From Bryopsis sp. KO-2023 (Eukaryota > Chlorophyta > Ulvophyceae > Bryopsidales > Bryopsidaceae): a stretch of DNA of 64,000 nt. The notes under the pieces were generated by a model. It was given only the letters and a program-made list of their open reading frames with translations. It was not told the origin of the DNA and made no database searches. Numbering within the stretch: position 1 is the stretch's first letter; each line of letters begins with the position of its first letter. Of the stretch, positions 12,238-24,482 are shown piece by piece. The stretch spans positions 1,860,001-1,924,000 of the forward strand of contig BSYQ01000008.1 in the NCBI GenBank assembly GCA_030272585.1, given 5' to 3'. Position numbers and translations under genes: made by a program.

Positions 12238-14526
12238 TCAATTTCTGATGGTATTCAACCGCTGCTGCAGTCCTTCCAAATCTTCGTCCTCCTCCTCCTC
12301 TTCTTCCTGCTGCTGTTGAGCCGGCCTGGAGGCTTGAGGTCTGGAAGCTTGGGGCAGTTCTGCCAGGGTGTCCCCAGTGATCTCCATGAGAATTTTATCG
12401 ACCTCGGCTTCCGTTTCCTCTTCCAGATCTTCCGTATCGCCGACATCGTCCATCACATCCTCCACCATTTCTTCTATTAATCCTGCCTTCGTCATTTCTA
12501 CGATTTTGTTTTGAATTTTTTTTGGGGGGAAAGGGCAAAACATAACGATTGAGAATTATGTTCAAAAAATATAATCGCATATATATATTTTCCAAAAACA
12601 TAGAAAATCTCAATAATTCCATCAGGGAAGCAAAAAAAATTTAAAATAACAGTCATCCAGCAATCTTCCATAGATTATTTTTTCGACTGAAAATAACAAT
12701 TAACCTTTTTTTTTGTTCGTTAATCTTCTACAGGAAGATTCTTCTGTTCAATTTCGAACCCAACAGAAAAAATAAAAAAAATAAACAGAAAACAAAGGCC
12801 AAATACTGAACAACGCTACCTCGTGACAATTCTTGGACGGTTCGCATGAGATCCGGAATTTTCAGCAACGTGTTGATCGATTTCATGACATCCGCACTCT
12901 TGTTGAGCGTCCCGGCGACCTTTGCCACAGCTGCATCCAAACAAACAAAAACAACACACCACCAAAATAACATTGATTAAAACGGAAAACAAACCCCCCT
13001 CAGCAAAAGATTTCTATTTGAAAAAATCCCGCTGCACAAACAACAAAAAATTCTGATCCGATGCGAAAAAAATCTGGCCACCTCGAAATCTTTGTCGAAT
13101 ATTGCCTGATGTAGTGTCATGCACACACAATCAATTTCACAACTTTTAAACGGTTTTTCTATGAAAGGGGGGGGAGGTCATTACCTCCCCCTAGGCCATT
13201 ACTAGGCCACCATTACTCACCAAGTTGTTCCGATAACGAAGTTTGCATAGAGACCATGTGGGCCTTATTGGTGTGCAGCTGAGTGATCGTTTTTTTCGTG
13301 TGGACCAACTCCCTCGCTAGAATCTGATGCAAAACAGATGTCAAACTCTTAGTGGGTCGAACTCTTAGCTTTTCGTTCTGTCAGGTTACTGCATCTTTTT
13401 ACTTTTTATTTCGATAATAATTGTTAAGCACCCCCCCCCCCCCCCCAGCAGAGCCATCGAAGTGGTTTGCACAATATGATTCATAATTAGAAATCATCAC
13501 CAAAAATCAGAAAAAAATGCTATGCATTTATGCCCATGCTCTAAAAATAGACAGACAGAAACAGGCAGAAATATCACTCTACCTTAACCTCTCAATCTAT
13601 GTATCATTGTTTTGTTTTGTTTTTCAAACGTATTATATCGATGCTTGAGAGAACGCCCAATGCTGGCTACTGTGCAAATGAGTCATATGGGCCCACTGCT
13701 CTAAAAACAATATTTATATAACATATACTATGATATAAAACACAAATAAGTCGAAATCACCGGTACCCTTTTAGATGTCTATCTCTACATTTATTTTTTG
13801 GAATTAATATTTTTGGTTATTTTTTGGATTCATCAGATGCCATGCTCTCATGTCATACTTTTGCAGAATTCATGTCGCCCCGCTTAGCTGCATCCTTGAC
13901 AGAAGCTTTGGCTTTTTTTTCCTCTCTTTGAATATCTGTGTCAAGAAACAACACATGCGAAAAAAAAAATATCACAATTATGTCCAGCGACCATCCATGC
14001 ATTGTGCATTCCAGAGGTTTAATAAAAAGGCTGCAACCAATCGACCCATTTCTCGTCTTTTGTTGTTCCGAATAATAACAATTTGATGTCAGAGTAAAAT
14101 GCCCATGATTGGTGCATAAAAAAATCTTTTATTTGTCCTTTCTTCTTTTGGAGGTTGAACCCAGTCATGTAAATGATTCTCGACAGAATTCAATGAGAAT
14201 TTGACCATGAGGTGTAAGAAGCGATTCAGTAATTTATTTATATTGATTTTTCTTCTTCTTCTGATCTATTGTCCAAAGAGCAAAAAAACAAAAAGTATCG
14301 AGGTTGAAAATGTGCAGATTCAACATAGTTTTTCTTTTTATTGATACTGAATAAAGCTATTCTTTTTGTTTTCTTAATGTTTTTTATTCGACTTGCCCTG
14401 ACCTCTTATCTGTCGCTCGACCTTTCTCACTTCGCTCCGAATCGACCCTTGCCACTTTCGCACCAACTCTTTGGGGTCTTTCTGTTTGGTGAACAGCGTT
14501 TTTATCGAACGCTTTTCCGAAAACAT
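12238..14526 (-). CDS. VPS24: ESCRT-III subunit CHMP3/VPS24, 5 exons
   Basis: Exons on the minus strand: 14526-14403, 13935-13859, 13323-13221, 12930-12820, 12497-12238. Phases close and give 224 residues, close to human CHMP3 (222). The N-terminus carries KDPKELVRKWQGSIRSEVRK and RQIRDIQREEKKAK, the basic membrane-binding helix 1 and start of helix 2. It continues SVKDAAKRGD, LSEQLAVAKVAGTLNKS and KIPDLMRTVQELSREMTKAG, all diagnostic of VPS24/CHMP3 rather than CHMP2. The C-terminal tail is acidic with a Gln/Glu run and ends DLEGLQQRLNTIRN, a MIM1-like helix that would bind MIT domains such as that of VPS4. It acts in membrane scission at endosomes and in cytokinesis. Start chosen at the first in-frame ATG before the conserved KTLF segment. 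The donor of intron 1 is GTCAGG. Confidence 0.92.
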
Positions 14527-15335
14527 TCCTTTTCCCCCTTTTCTTTTCCTTTTCCCAAAGAAGCGAACCCCACCTCACAGAAATTCAAAAAAAGGAGGGT
14601 TTTAAAGGGGGGGTGTGTGTGCAGAAGGACTGTTTTCCACTCAGCTCCACTCACGGGGGGCAAAACACTAAAACACTGTCGACGGATGACAATGGGGGCT
14701 GAAAAACCTTTCTTAACCCTTTCTTTTTTTCGACCCCTATGAACAGAGTGCTATAAACCAATAGACAAAGCTTTTGTGGAAAAATCGAAAGCCTTTCGAT
14801 GGATTTTCGCTGCACTGAGGACTGTGAAGTGTTGCTTCGTTTCTCGTTCCTTTCATTGTTTACGTAATTGCGCACGTGAGAGATTGGAGTGACATCACAC
14901 TTTGAACCATCCAAGGATTCTTTGAAAAAAAAATAATTTTCTATTGCGGCCTTCACCTTTTCTGTATGTTCTGGCATCAATCTAGGTTGCACAAGCCCTT
15001 ACATTTTTCTGGTGGCGGGGATTTCCGTGCCCCACACCCCACATTAATTTCAAATTTTTTTCAATTATTGAGGCTTTTTTTTTTGCATTGGTTCTGTCAG
15101 TCCTCGTCCATCACCTATTTCATTCCATTCCATTCTTTCCTTTTTCCAGATATCAGGGTCGAAAGTCAAAAACCGCCCAAAGAAACAAAAAAACAAACAC
15201 AAAACCATCAGATTTATAAACATATTACATCCCCCTCCCCACGACCGAAAACATACGCCCACTACCCTTTGCATTTTTCCTCCTTTTTTTTCTTTTCCAA
15301 TTTCCCCCCCCCCCCCCTTCCCCCTCAAAACACAC
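14527..15335. other. intergenic, promoter side of CHMP3 and 3' side of OST48
   Basis: Tandem minus-strand genes flank it. The first part is the 5' side of CHMP3. The last part, with long C runs near 15305-15325, is the 3' side of OST48. An open frame on the minus strand (14651-14992) has no recognisable domain. No other gene is supported. Confidence 0.5.
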
Positions 15336-17483
15336 TCACTTGTGATACAGAAAGAAAAATCCCAAGACGAAAAATCCAATCATGATGGAAAAACAGCTCA
15401 CGTAGTAAGGGTAAGCCGAAACCAAAAAACGCCCAAATTCGTTATGCCGGAACGGTCGGATGGGGGCTTGCCGAACGATGTCGATGTAACTGTAGCCTGG
15501 TTTCCTGTACTCCATCACGAATTTGAAAACCCCGTAAACGTCCGGAGCTTTGAAATCTGCTGATAATACCCCACCCTCCTTGCTGGGGAGGAGGTTGGTG
15601 CGGATGTGAGGGTCCATCATGGTATACTCCAGTTGAACGTCGTCGGCCTTGAAAGGGATTTTTTTCCCATCTCTGTGGATGAGCAAGAATTTTCTGTCTT
15701 TTAGACACAGTAAAATCCTCTGTATTGAAATGGAGGTTTATAGACATCAGATCATGGAAATTGAATGGGTAGAATTAATACAGAGTTGCATCCAACCAAC
15801 CATTGGTCCATACAACTCATTTGCATAGTGGACGGGGTTCATGAGGCTTGAAAGAAAGCCCCACGATGTATTAGATTTGAAAAAAAAAGGAACTATAAAG
15901 GATACATAAATTGAGAAGCGATGGCAAAGCGATCATTCTGTCTATTTCTGTGTGTCTTTTTTTGGATGGGGGACAAAATTGGTTATTCATCAGTTTCAAT
16001 TATGGAGCATATTGTCTGAACCACCGTGGTGCTTTCACTCGAGGTTTTAACAAATATTGAAAACAAAAATAAAAACTATTGATATAAACACTACCCCCCC
16101 CCCCTTTCCAAATGTTTCAAATAATATCAAGTCGATAAAAAAAGAAAAAAAAAACGTTGGTACAGTGTACACAAATGAATGCTGTGAATCAGCGGCTTTC
16201 TTGCCCACCTTTGTTCGGAAACACCGATTTCGAAATGAATGTCATCGTTGATGCGGTACATTTCTGGTGTGGCTTTCGAACTCATTTCCCAATGCTTGAT
16301 GCGGTCGTCCTCCACCACCAGCACCCCCCTTCTTTGAAAGGTCCACATTGCTGTTTTGAAACAAAATTCCCTGTTGGCAGGGGCATCATGGGAAACACCC
16401 GATGCCCAGACCTATCCAAAAATTAACGGAGGAAAAAAAGTAAGTTTTGTTAAAAAAAATTCACCAGTTGTGGTCAGGATTAATCAAGGGGAGGTTATCA
16501 AACGACCTTAAGAATAAAACCAGCACTGGAAAGAGTTAAATTTCCTAGCAACATGCTGCTTTTCGCTTTCAGTTGGAATATCCCTTCCTAAAATTTTTCA
16601 AGGGGAAAAGAAACTGTTCACAATTTATCAAAACTAAACCTGGACCTTCTCATATATTTCTTCCTTTCTTTGGACTCCCCCGAAAGAGCCCACCCACCTT
16701 GAACTTTGCATTGAAAAAAGCGTCGCTCAGCATTTCCAAAGACCCAAAGATCGAGACTCTTGCGTTGTTTCGCGCCTGGACCAGCGTCACCAACGAAATG
16801 TCCCTCCCAATCGCGGGATCCTTCACGCTCGAGAGCTTCTCCTTTTGCCCCGAACTGTATGATGTCGAGGGGGCCAACAGAGCAGGCACCGCGAGTTCTG
16901 TGTCGGGAGGCAACGTCGCCGCGACGCCCCGAAATAACACCGGCGCCCCGCTGTCGAAACCACCCGTGATCGCATCCGTCGGAGAGGTATCCGCGGCAAT
17001 CAACGCAGAGTCGTCATCGGGAAGCCCAGCGTCTCCCGATCCCTGCGCGAAGTTCAGATGATCCAACACTTGGGTGTCTTCCCCGTCGAGATCCACACCA
17101 CATTCTTGCGCGAGTTCGCCGATTTTTGAGGAGAAGCCCACGTCCCCAGTGAAGAGCACATTACGACCAGAATCCACAAATTCCAAGACGTCCTTGACTC
17201 CAAAAGCCCGGGAGAACTCTATCGCTCTCGGCGCTAGAATAATCAGGTGGTCGAACAACCACTCGTCCCATTCTTTAAGCCGCAGAGATCCGTCTCTACT
17301 CAATCCCGTTGTCACTTCGAACCCTGCCTCCACCACCGACGACAAAAACTCCTTGTGGGAGACTTTCAACGCTTCGTCCTCCAAGATCGCTAGCACCCTG
17401 TTTCCGCTTTCTGCACCGCTGATCGCCGTCGCAAAACTGAGCGCGAAAATCAACCTGAGCAGGTTTCGGCCAAAAGCGAACAT
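15336..17483 (-). CDS. OST48: oligosaccharyltransferase 48 kDa subunit (OST48/WBP1), 3 exons
   Basis: Exons on the minus strand: 17483-16698, 16411-16209, 15672-15336. Phases close and give 441 residues, compared with 456 in human DDOST. A signal peptide is clear (NLLRLIFALSFATAISGAES), followed by the luminal GIFT-like domain (NRVLAILEDEALKVSHKEF; DHLIILAPRAIEF; SGRNVLFTGDVGF). Later come FKTAMWTFQRRGVL, ADDVQLEYTMMDPHIRT and DVYGVFKF, hallmarks of the family. Near the C-terminus, RFLVSAYPYYVSC leads into the single membrane anchor (FSIMIGFFVLGFFFLYHK). It is a non-catalytic but essential subunit of the ER N-glycosylation complex. The first exon is long (786 nt) and GC-rich. It is head to head with CP12. 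The last intron holds a copy of the dispersed GCAAATGAGT motif (15810-15834). Confidence 0.95.
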
Positions 17484-18010
17484 CGCACCTTGTCTTTCGC
17501 GGGCAGCGCTTCTCCAAAATTCAACCGCTTGTAAATGTAATTATTCAGCGACATTTTGCTCGTTATGGTCGTTTTGAGGACTTGCGCTGATGGGACCTCA
17601 TGACGACTTTTGGTGACGTCTTCTGATCCCGTCAGCCAGGCCATCAAGAAAAAATCGATTAAAAAAAATAAAAATTCAATAAATCAGGCCATCCCCTACC
17701 ACAACAAACAAGATTTGGGCCTTGGCCGAGCAAAGCGAAAGAATCCATCGTCCTTTTTCGGAAAAGGTAGACCTTTTTGCGAGCACGTGATCGGCGGATC
17801 CCCATGACGCTGCCGAAACTTTGGCGGACCTCGCCACGCCGTACACGTCCTCGCTGTCAAAAAAGAGCTCCTCCAGCAGATCATCAGCCAAACTTACCGA
17901 GGGCGCAAACGTAAACCACACTCCTCTCGTCAGGCATTCGAAGCGCGTTTCCGTATTCCTACCCCAAAGGCGAAAAAAAAGTTTTCCAAACGGAGAGCAT
18001 ACAGACCACC
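17484..18010. promoter_or_regulatory. divergent promoter region, OST48 / CP12
   Basis: 527 bp between two divergent start codons, fairly rich in GC. Open frames on both strands show no family signature. It must hold both promoters and 5' UTRs. I see no clear TATA box or other named element. Confidence 0.5.
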
Positions 18011-18349
18011 ATGTCTTTCGTCGCCACTACCTCCCAGATCCCCGTCAGGGCCGTGCGCCCCATTGTCTCTCGCCCCGCTGTGTCGGCGAGGATCGTCAGG
18101 CCATCCGCACGTGTCGTAAAACTGTGGGCTGAGCCCAACTCCGTCGAGCAGGCGATCGAGGACGCCAAGGAGACCTGCAAGGATTCGGACAACACTCAGG
18201 AGTGCGCTAACGCTTGGGACACCGTTGAGGAACTCTCCGCGAATGCCTCGCACAAGAAGGAAGCCGCCGAGGTCTCCAAGAAAGATCCCCTCGACGAGTA
18301 CTGCGAGGAGGTCCCCGACGCCGACGAATGCCGAGTGTACGAGGACTAA
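18011..18349 (+). CDS. CP12: plastid CP12 protein, single exon
   Basis: 112 residues. The first ~40 (MSFVATTSQIPVRAVRPIVS onward) are basic, rich in Ser/Arg/Val and lack acidic residues, as in a transit peptide. There is no hydrophobic signal peptide. A Phe stands at position 3. The mature part has the full CP12 pattern: a Cys pair in the N-terminal half (ETCKDSDNTQEC), the signature AWDTVEEL, and a C-terminal Cys pair with the GAPDH-binding tail (YCEEVPDADECRVYED). CP12 is an intrinsically disordered redox switch. When oxidised in the dark it ties GAPDH and phosphoribulokinase into an inactive complex and so slows the Calvin cycle. All four Cys are present, so both disulphides can form. This is one of the few intronless genes here. 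Confidence 0.97.
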   Translation: MSFVATTSQIPVRAVRPIVSRPAVSARIVRPSARVVKLWAEPNSVEQAIEDAKETCKDSDNTQECANAWDTVEELSANASHKKEAAEVSKKDPLDEYCEEVPDADECRVYED

Positions 18350-19496
18350 ATGCTTGAAAGGAAGCAGGATTTCAACCGATTCGTGAGGGAGACATACGCG
18401 CGGGGATGGTCTTAAGCTGGTGAAAAGAAACACTCTGAATGGACCGTGGGGGGCACAGTGGAGTTTTTTGAGGGGATGCTTTCCCTGATGGGGATCCGCT
18501 GTGTTTTTTCTTGGTCTGCGTGGGGTAATATCGGTGTGGCTGGACCTGTGTCAAGGGCTTCTTTTTTTTCTGCGCGCGGGGTTATAACTTTTTGCGGTTG
18601 AGAATTTTCAAAACAGAAAAGAAAAAAAGGAACGGAAAGAAAGAAAGGACGGGAAAAAAAAAGGGGAAAAAAAAACAAAACGTATGTCGCGCGTATGCAA
18701 AGCTCTCTCTCTCTGTTCTTGGGGGAAAGAGATTTTTGATTTATCTTTTTTGTGGTTTTTTTTAAGTTTGCTTTTGGGAGTGGGTGAAGGAAGAAAAAAA
18801 AAATACAGTTATGCCCACTCATGAGAGAAGAAATTTGAAGGGAGTGTGGGGTTTGCTGCCTTCATTTGGGATTTTCTGAGAAGAGACCATTGGGTGTTAT
18901 TTGAGAAAATGTATGAAGTCCATGTAAAGAATCGGATGGATTGAAAACCAACAATGCTCCCAAATGGAAAGCCTCTTTTGCAGTGTCTGCCTTGTTTTTT
19001 TTTTCCTTCTAAGAATGCCTCTTTCTTGTGAGACTGTATCCTTGTGGGTGCATAAAAAAGTTTTCTGAAAATCTGTCTGGGACACTGGACAATCTCTACA
19101 GCTGATATTGATTTTTTTGATGTTGCTGAAAACTCCCTCCCAGAAGCCTTCCACTGTATGTCTCACTGTTAACTTACACCAAAGCAAACAAGGATCCTTT
19201 CCTTACATTTTGTTGCAAAGAAACAGATGCAAGGGTGAAATAAAAAATAGGAAACAGCTTGCTTTGCCAGCAACTTCTCCTCTGAACCCCAACCGAAGAA
19301 AAATAACCGGAAGCCGCCTTGGAAACTGATTTTCTGGTGTCGACGCTTGCACTCCACCTTGGAAACTGTTTTTGAGATTAAAAAACAATAATCCCAGATC
19401 CTATCTTGGCTGCGATATGATCCACGCTGTGCGGGAGCGTATCTTTAACCACATGATCAGTGTGGTGGTCTGGCATCGGAACAGAACGCGCGCGCG
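18350..19496. other. intergenic, CP12 3' flank and HflX upstream
   Basis: AT-rich with long A and T runs. Open frames are short and on both strands. No gene is supported. GC and CpG rise sharply from about 19460, consistent with the start of the next gene. Confidence 0.45.
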
Positions 19497-22400
19497 ATGT
19501 GGCCGATCGCCTCGCCATTGAACGCCCAATGCAAAGCGGTAGGGGGGACCGTGCAACGCGGCAATTTGCGGGTGCAGAGGCACTCTGGAATCTGCTGCGC
19601 TAAGCGAAGGGTGAGGGTCCCACCTTTCCCCAGTTATTTTTTCAACATCGAACGTTATCTTTGACTTTGATGTTTGTCTTTCCTTTCCTAAATTGATTTT
19701 GTGGGAGCCCAATGCAAGAAATAGTCCATGTTCATGCACCTTCTCCACCGCCCCCCAACTTGGCCAACGAGTTGGCCTGTAAATGTTGAATTGGCCGATA
19801 TGACTAGCATATTACTCATTTGCTGGCCTTTTTTTCAATCCTTGATGTAGTACATTTGAAAGAAGGGTATCCACACACATTTTGAATCTCCTGTTGGCAT
19901 CAGAACATTCGAGAACCGGCAGGTCCAATCAAGGACAAACTTCATTACAAGTTCGTAAACATTATGATCAGGTTTGAGGCAAACCTCTGTTGAATGTATA
20001 ATGTATATGCTTTACATTAGTGGGGTTATATTGCCACTTCAGGATGGCTCCGAACGAACGAACCCAACCACCAGCTCCATCAACAAGGATCTGAGGGAGC
20101 TGGCTGCCCTGGTCAGTGCAAACGCATCTGAGAAACCGGACGAAGGGAAGCCCAGCGGCACATCGTCTGATTTTTTCTCAGGAAAGAATGAATACCTGGG
20201 GGAAATGGATGAGGAGGGCGTGGAAGATTTCGAGAAAGCTTTCTTGGTGGGGGTCGAAAGGAAAAGGGACTATGTGGAGAGGCGCTACGGTTATGGAATA
20301 CAGGAGTCTCTGAAGGAGCTCGAGAGCCTCGTGAAAACTGCAGGATTGAAGGTATTTGACCTGGAAAAGAATATAAATTTTTAGATATATAGATATCTAA
20401 CATACATATCATAAGCGACTCGGATAATGAATTTCTTCTGGGATGACCCATGCAAGTCTGGTCAGCATTTTTTCTGGAAGTTCTCGATTCGGTTTCTTTT
20501 TAGTTTACTGTTGGGGTAGAGAGAGCTAGATATGGACATTGTGATGATATGGTGTTTTTTTTCGTTTTCTGAGTCAGCCTATAGCACGTTTCCGTAAACA
20601 GGCTGCACTCAGCCTTTTGGCCTCGTGTGAAATGCTTTCAATTCAATATATAAGAAAATATATATATGTGGAGACATGCATTTGCTCCTTGTTGGGAAAA
20701 CCCCGTACTGATACAACACACACGCTTTGACAATATAGGTTGTGGGGAAAACTCATCAATCACTGGAGCCCCCCAGCCCTGCGACATACATTGGACAGGG
20801 GAAAGTCAGAGAGGTTTCGGAGACAGCGAATTCTCTGGAGGTCGACACCGTGGTTTTCGATCAGGAGCTCAGCCCGATACAATTGAAAAATTTGGATGAG
20901 TCATTGGGGGAAGACACAAGGGTGTGCGATCGAACGGCACTCACTTTGGATATTTTTTCCCAGAGGGCGATGACCAAAGAAGGAAAGCTGCAGGTAGGTG
21001 GTCCCTGAAAAAAACTTGGAAATTATTGAGAAAAAAATGCACACATCGAACAACAAGACTTCACACTCCTACTGACATGTGCGCCTATGAATTTAGAATT
21101 TACCCTGTGAAACTCGGTAGTCATTTTTTATGAAAAGTGATTGGGCACTGGCGGATTTCTTGTTGAGGTTGAGGTTTTGGGGTGTGCGAGAACTTCTTGG
21201 TGGGTTTGCCTATTTTTCGAATAGGCAAAAAAAAAGACATGGTCGATCATGAGCTTAGCTTTCTTTTTAACAGTCCAGTTGTTCCATCCCTCAATCCCTG
21301 TAGTTTTTGATCTATTGGTTTTATTTTTTGTGCGTTGCACTGAGGCTGAAAGACCCATAGAGCCCGTCCACTATACAAATGAGTGATATGCTGGCAATGA
21401 TTTTCTCAAATCCCCTCACCCACCTTCGAACACCGCTCACTTTCTCCCTTTTTTTTAAAGAATAAAAACCTATGCAGAAGAAATATCCCTTCCTAGTTTT
21501 CAAAGCAATCCAATCGTACAGAGCCCATGTTTCATTTCGAGAAGAAGCTTCCTGCTGTGGACGACAGGTGGAGTTGGCTCAAGTCGAGTATCAGCTACCT
21601 CGATTGACGAGAATGTGGAACCACTTGGAGAGGCAAGCGGGGGGCACCGGCAGCCAAGGGGCTGTCAAAGGCATGGGGGAAAAGCAGATCGAAGTGGACA
21701 AGCGGATTTTGAGAAAGAGAGTGGTGACCATCAAAAGGGAACTCGAAGAGGTAAGCTGTCAAGTTTGCAAACAGGAAAAAAAAATAGACAAGAGAAAAAA
21801 AACAAACAGAAAATATGATGCAAGTCCTGAAAAATGATTGAGGATTATTTTCAGGGAGGTGGGTTGAATGAATGAATGGCAGTTGCAAAGTTTGGTTTGG
21901 GGTTTGTGTAAATGTCGGAATTTACTGTGAAAGTGGAGCTGGAGTCTGACTACGTGTCGACAGGTTAGAAATCAAAGGAAGCAAGCTAGGGAGCGAAGAG
22001 CTGAGAACGATATGCCAGTGATTGCCCTCGCTGGGTACACCAATGCAGGGAAAAGCACATTGTTGAATAGGTAACGCCCAAAAAAAACCCAGATCACTCA
22101 CTCATTTGCATAAGAACGGCCAGCATGGTGCTTTCAGCCACGAGTAATACATCGAAGAAATCTAGTTATTATTTATCCATTGGTCCCCTTTTGAAAATTT
22201 CTGCCCACTGCTGCTGTAGCACTCATGCTCAGCCTGAATGGCAAGTTATGGACATGAGGGAATTTTCAGATGTTTGTTGATTGAAATAAGTTTTCATGAT
22301 GCTGAATGGTTTGGATTTTGGAGAGCTCATTTTCGGTTATTTGGTGGTTTGCTTTTAATTTTTTTCGGGGGTGGCCCAGGCTGACCAATTCTGAGGTGTT

Positions 22401-23796
22401 GGTGGAGGACAAGCTTTTTGCCACTCTGGACCCAACCACAAGGAGACTCGGTCTTCCCAGCGGAAAAGAGGCACTCGTCACAGACACTGTGAGCAAAAAA
22501 ACAGATCATGCACAATTTTCGGAAATTATAGCAAAAAAAAAAAAAAAAAAAATCATTGCACTTTCAGAAAGTGCAATAACCACTAGGTTTCACTGTTTCA
22601 AAACCTAGTGGTGCTGGTCAAAACATTTTGGACCGAGATTTGGGACCACTTGGTTTGCCAAAGCTTGCCAAAAACCGAAGCCGACCGAAGCTTGGAGGTT
22701 GAGGGTGGTTTCTTTCCCCATGTAGAATTGGAAGATTTTTTTTTTTTTTTGGGGGGGGGGGAAGTAGAGGTCGCCTTTTAACATGCAAAATGTGTCGTAA
22801 ACGATGATTTGCATGTGTTTGTGTTTGTGCTGGTAGGTTGGTTTCATTCAGAAGCTGCCTACACAGTTGGTGGCTGCTTTCCGAGCCACTCTGGAAGAGA
22901 TGCAAGATGCATCTTTGATTTTGCATGTGGTCGATGTCAGTCATGCGAATGCTGCCGCCCAGGCAGATGCAGTCATTCAGGTGCCTCTAGATTTAAATAT
23001 CATTCTTTTTTAATTTTTAATTCTCCATTTTTTTTTTTATTTTTTTTTCTGCCTGCCAACTCGATATCCCCTCCGATGAATTAACAAAAGAAACCGGAAA
23101 TCCATTTTTTTATTTTTTCCTTTTTCCTTTTTTATTTTTAATTTTTTTTCTTAATTTCACCAGCGGATAGTGAAACGGAGCAGCTGCGATGTTGAATTTT
23201 CCATGCAGGTTTTGAAAGATATAGGGGTTGAAGACATACCTATCCTAACCGTATGGAACAAGCTGGATCAATGCGAAGACCCAGATGCTGTAAGGGAAAT
23301 GGTGATGCAACGCAGCGACACGGTGTGCATTTCTGCCGGCACTGGGGAAGGGGTTGACGAGCTGCTCAAGACAATCGAAACAGCAGTAGAGGTGTGTGAA
23401 AAAGGAAAAAAAAAAGACATCGATCCGTTGATCTATGGCTGCAGTTCCCTGGACACACTCTCTGTTTCCGGAGAGTATTGATGGCTTCTGCACTTGAATC
23501 GCCCGTGTGTGTTTTTTAGCCATGGAAAAAGATGCTGAAAAAAGTGAAATATGTAATTTTTTGGAATTGAGCAGTTGATTGAATGGAGAATGTGTGTGGA
23601 TTGTCGGCAGGACTCCATGATACCTGTCAACATTTGCATTCCTTACTCCTGTGGGGATCTTGTGGATTCTGTTCACAAACATGGGGTGGTAAAAAATCTC
23701 AGTTACACCGAAGATGGGGCCGTCATCGAGGCCAGCGTGCCGATCTACTTGACAGGGAAACTGAAAAAATACAAAATCAAAGGGGGAATGACATGA
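19497..23796 (+). CDS. HFLX: HflX-type ribosome-associated GTPase, about 9 exons
   Basis: Firm exons: 20043-20351, 20739-20993, 21568-21750, 21964-22070, 22380-22488, 22837-22980, 23209-23391, 23611-23796 (492 codons including the stop). The phase-0 acceptor at 20043 needs an upstream exon. The best candidate is 19497-19538, a short CpG-rich exon with GTAGGG donor, but it is not certain. The N-terminal HflX domain shows [26 protein letters not shown] and [15 protein letters not shown] helical linker follows ([19 protein letters not shown]). Then the G domain: G1 [10 protein letters not shown], the switch region [14 protein letters not shown]3 [11 protein letters not shown]4 NKLD and G5 SAGTGEG. 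HflX splits stalled or hibernating 70S ribosomes. Plant copies act in plastids or mitochondria, so an organellar role is likely here. The C-terminal extension resembles bacterial HflX tails. Introns hold two copies of the dispersed motif (21366; reverse near 22103). Confidence 0.9.
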
Positions 23797-24482
23797 TGCA
23801 ATTGACTTTCTTTCTTTTTGTTTTTTGTTTTTTTTTCTTTTGCCAGGCTTGCAGCATTGGAGGTAGTACTGCCTTTCTCAGGGACTTTTTTTGGGGGGCT
23901 TTTTTTTTCTTTCTTTCTCCGTCTTGTAAATCAGGAAAAATCGAAGAAGAGAATGTTCCTGCTGGAGTTGTAATGTAACAAAAAAGAATAGTGGGGAGGT
24001 TGATGCAGGATTTGTCCCTTGGAAATTTCTAGCCCATACATCTTCTTGGTTGTCCCCTTTCCTACCTGCACAGATATAGCCAATCGAACTGCCGGAATGT
24101 TACAGTGATCGTGGAGGTTAGATTCAAAGGGGTATTCGATGAACTAGGATGCTCTCATGTCAGACAGCAGTCGGGAACTGGTTCAGAGGTGGTTAGACTG
24201 GGCTGTATCTGTGGACTGGACCACATTCATTGAACTGCAACTCCCCCGTGCTGTAAGACACAGTCATTCTGAGCAGCTACGTGTTGAGAACCCCCAGAAA
24301 ACAGAAGAAACAAATTCTACGCAAGCCATCCCTCAACAACGCCCCCTCTGCACCATCAAAAAGTACCAAAATCAGATCGTATCCATGCCTTGCCACGTCA
24401 CGAAAATGACAAACACTGTTGCTCCAGAGAATGGTGTTCCTCGAGTTTTTCCTCCCCTCAAAACTACCTCCAACAGAACGGC
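23797..24482. other. intergenic, HflX 3' flank and rhodanese promoter
   Basis: Two co-directional genes flank it. Contains the HflX 3' UTR, with T-rich runs near 23815-23915. Nothing else is supported. Confidence 0.5.
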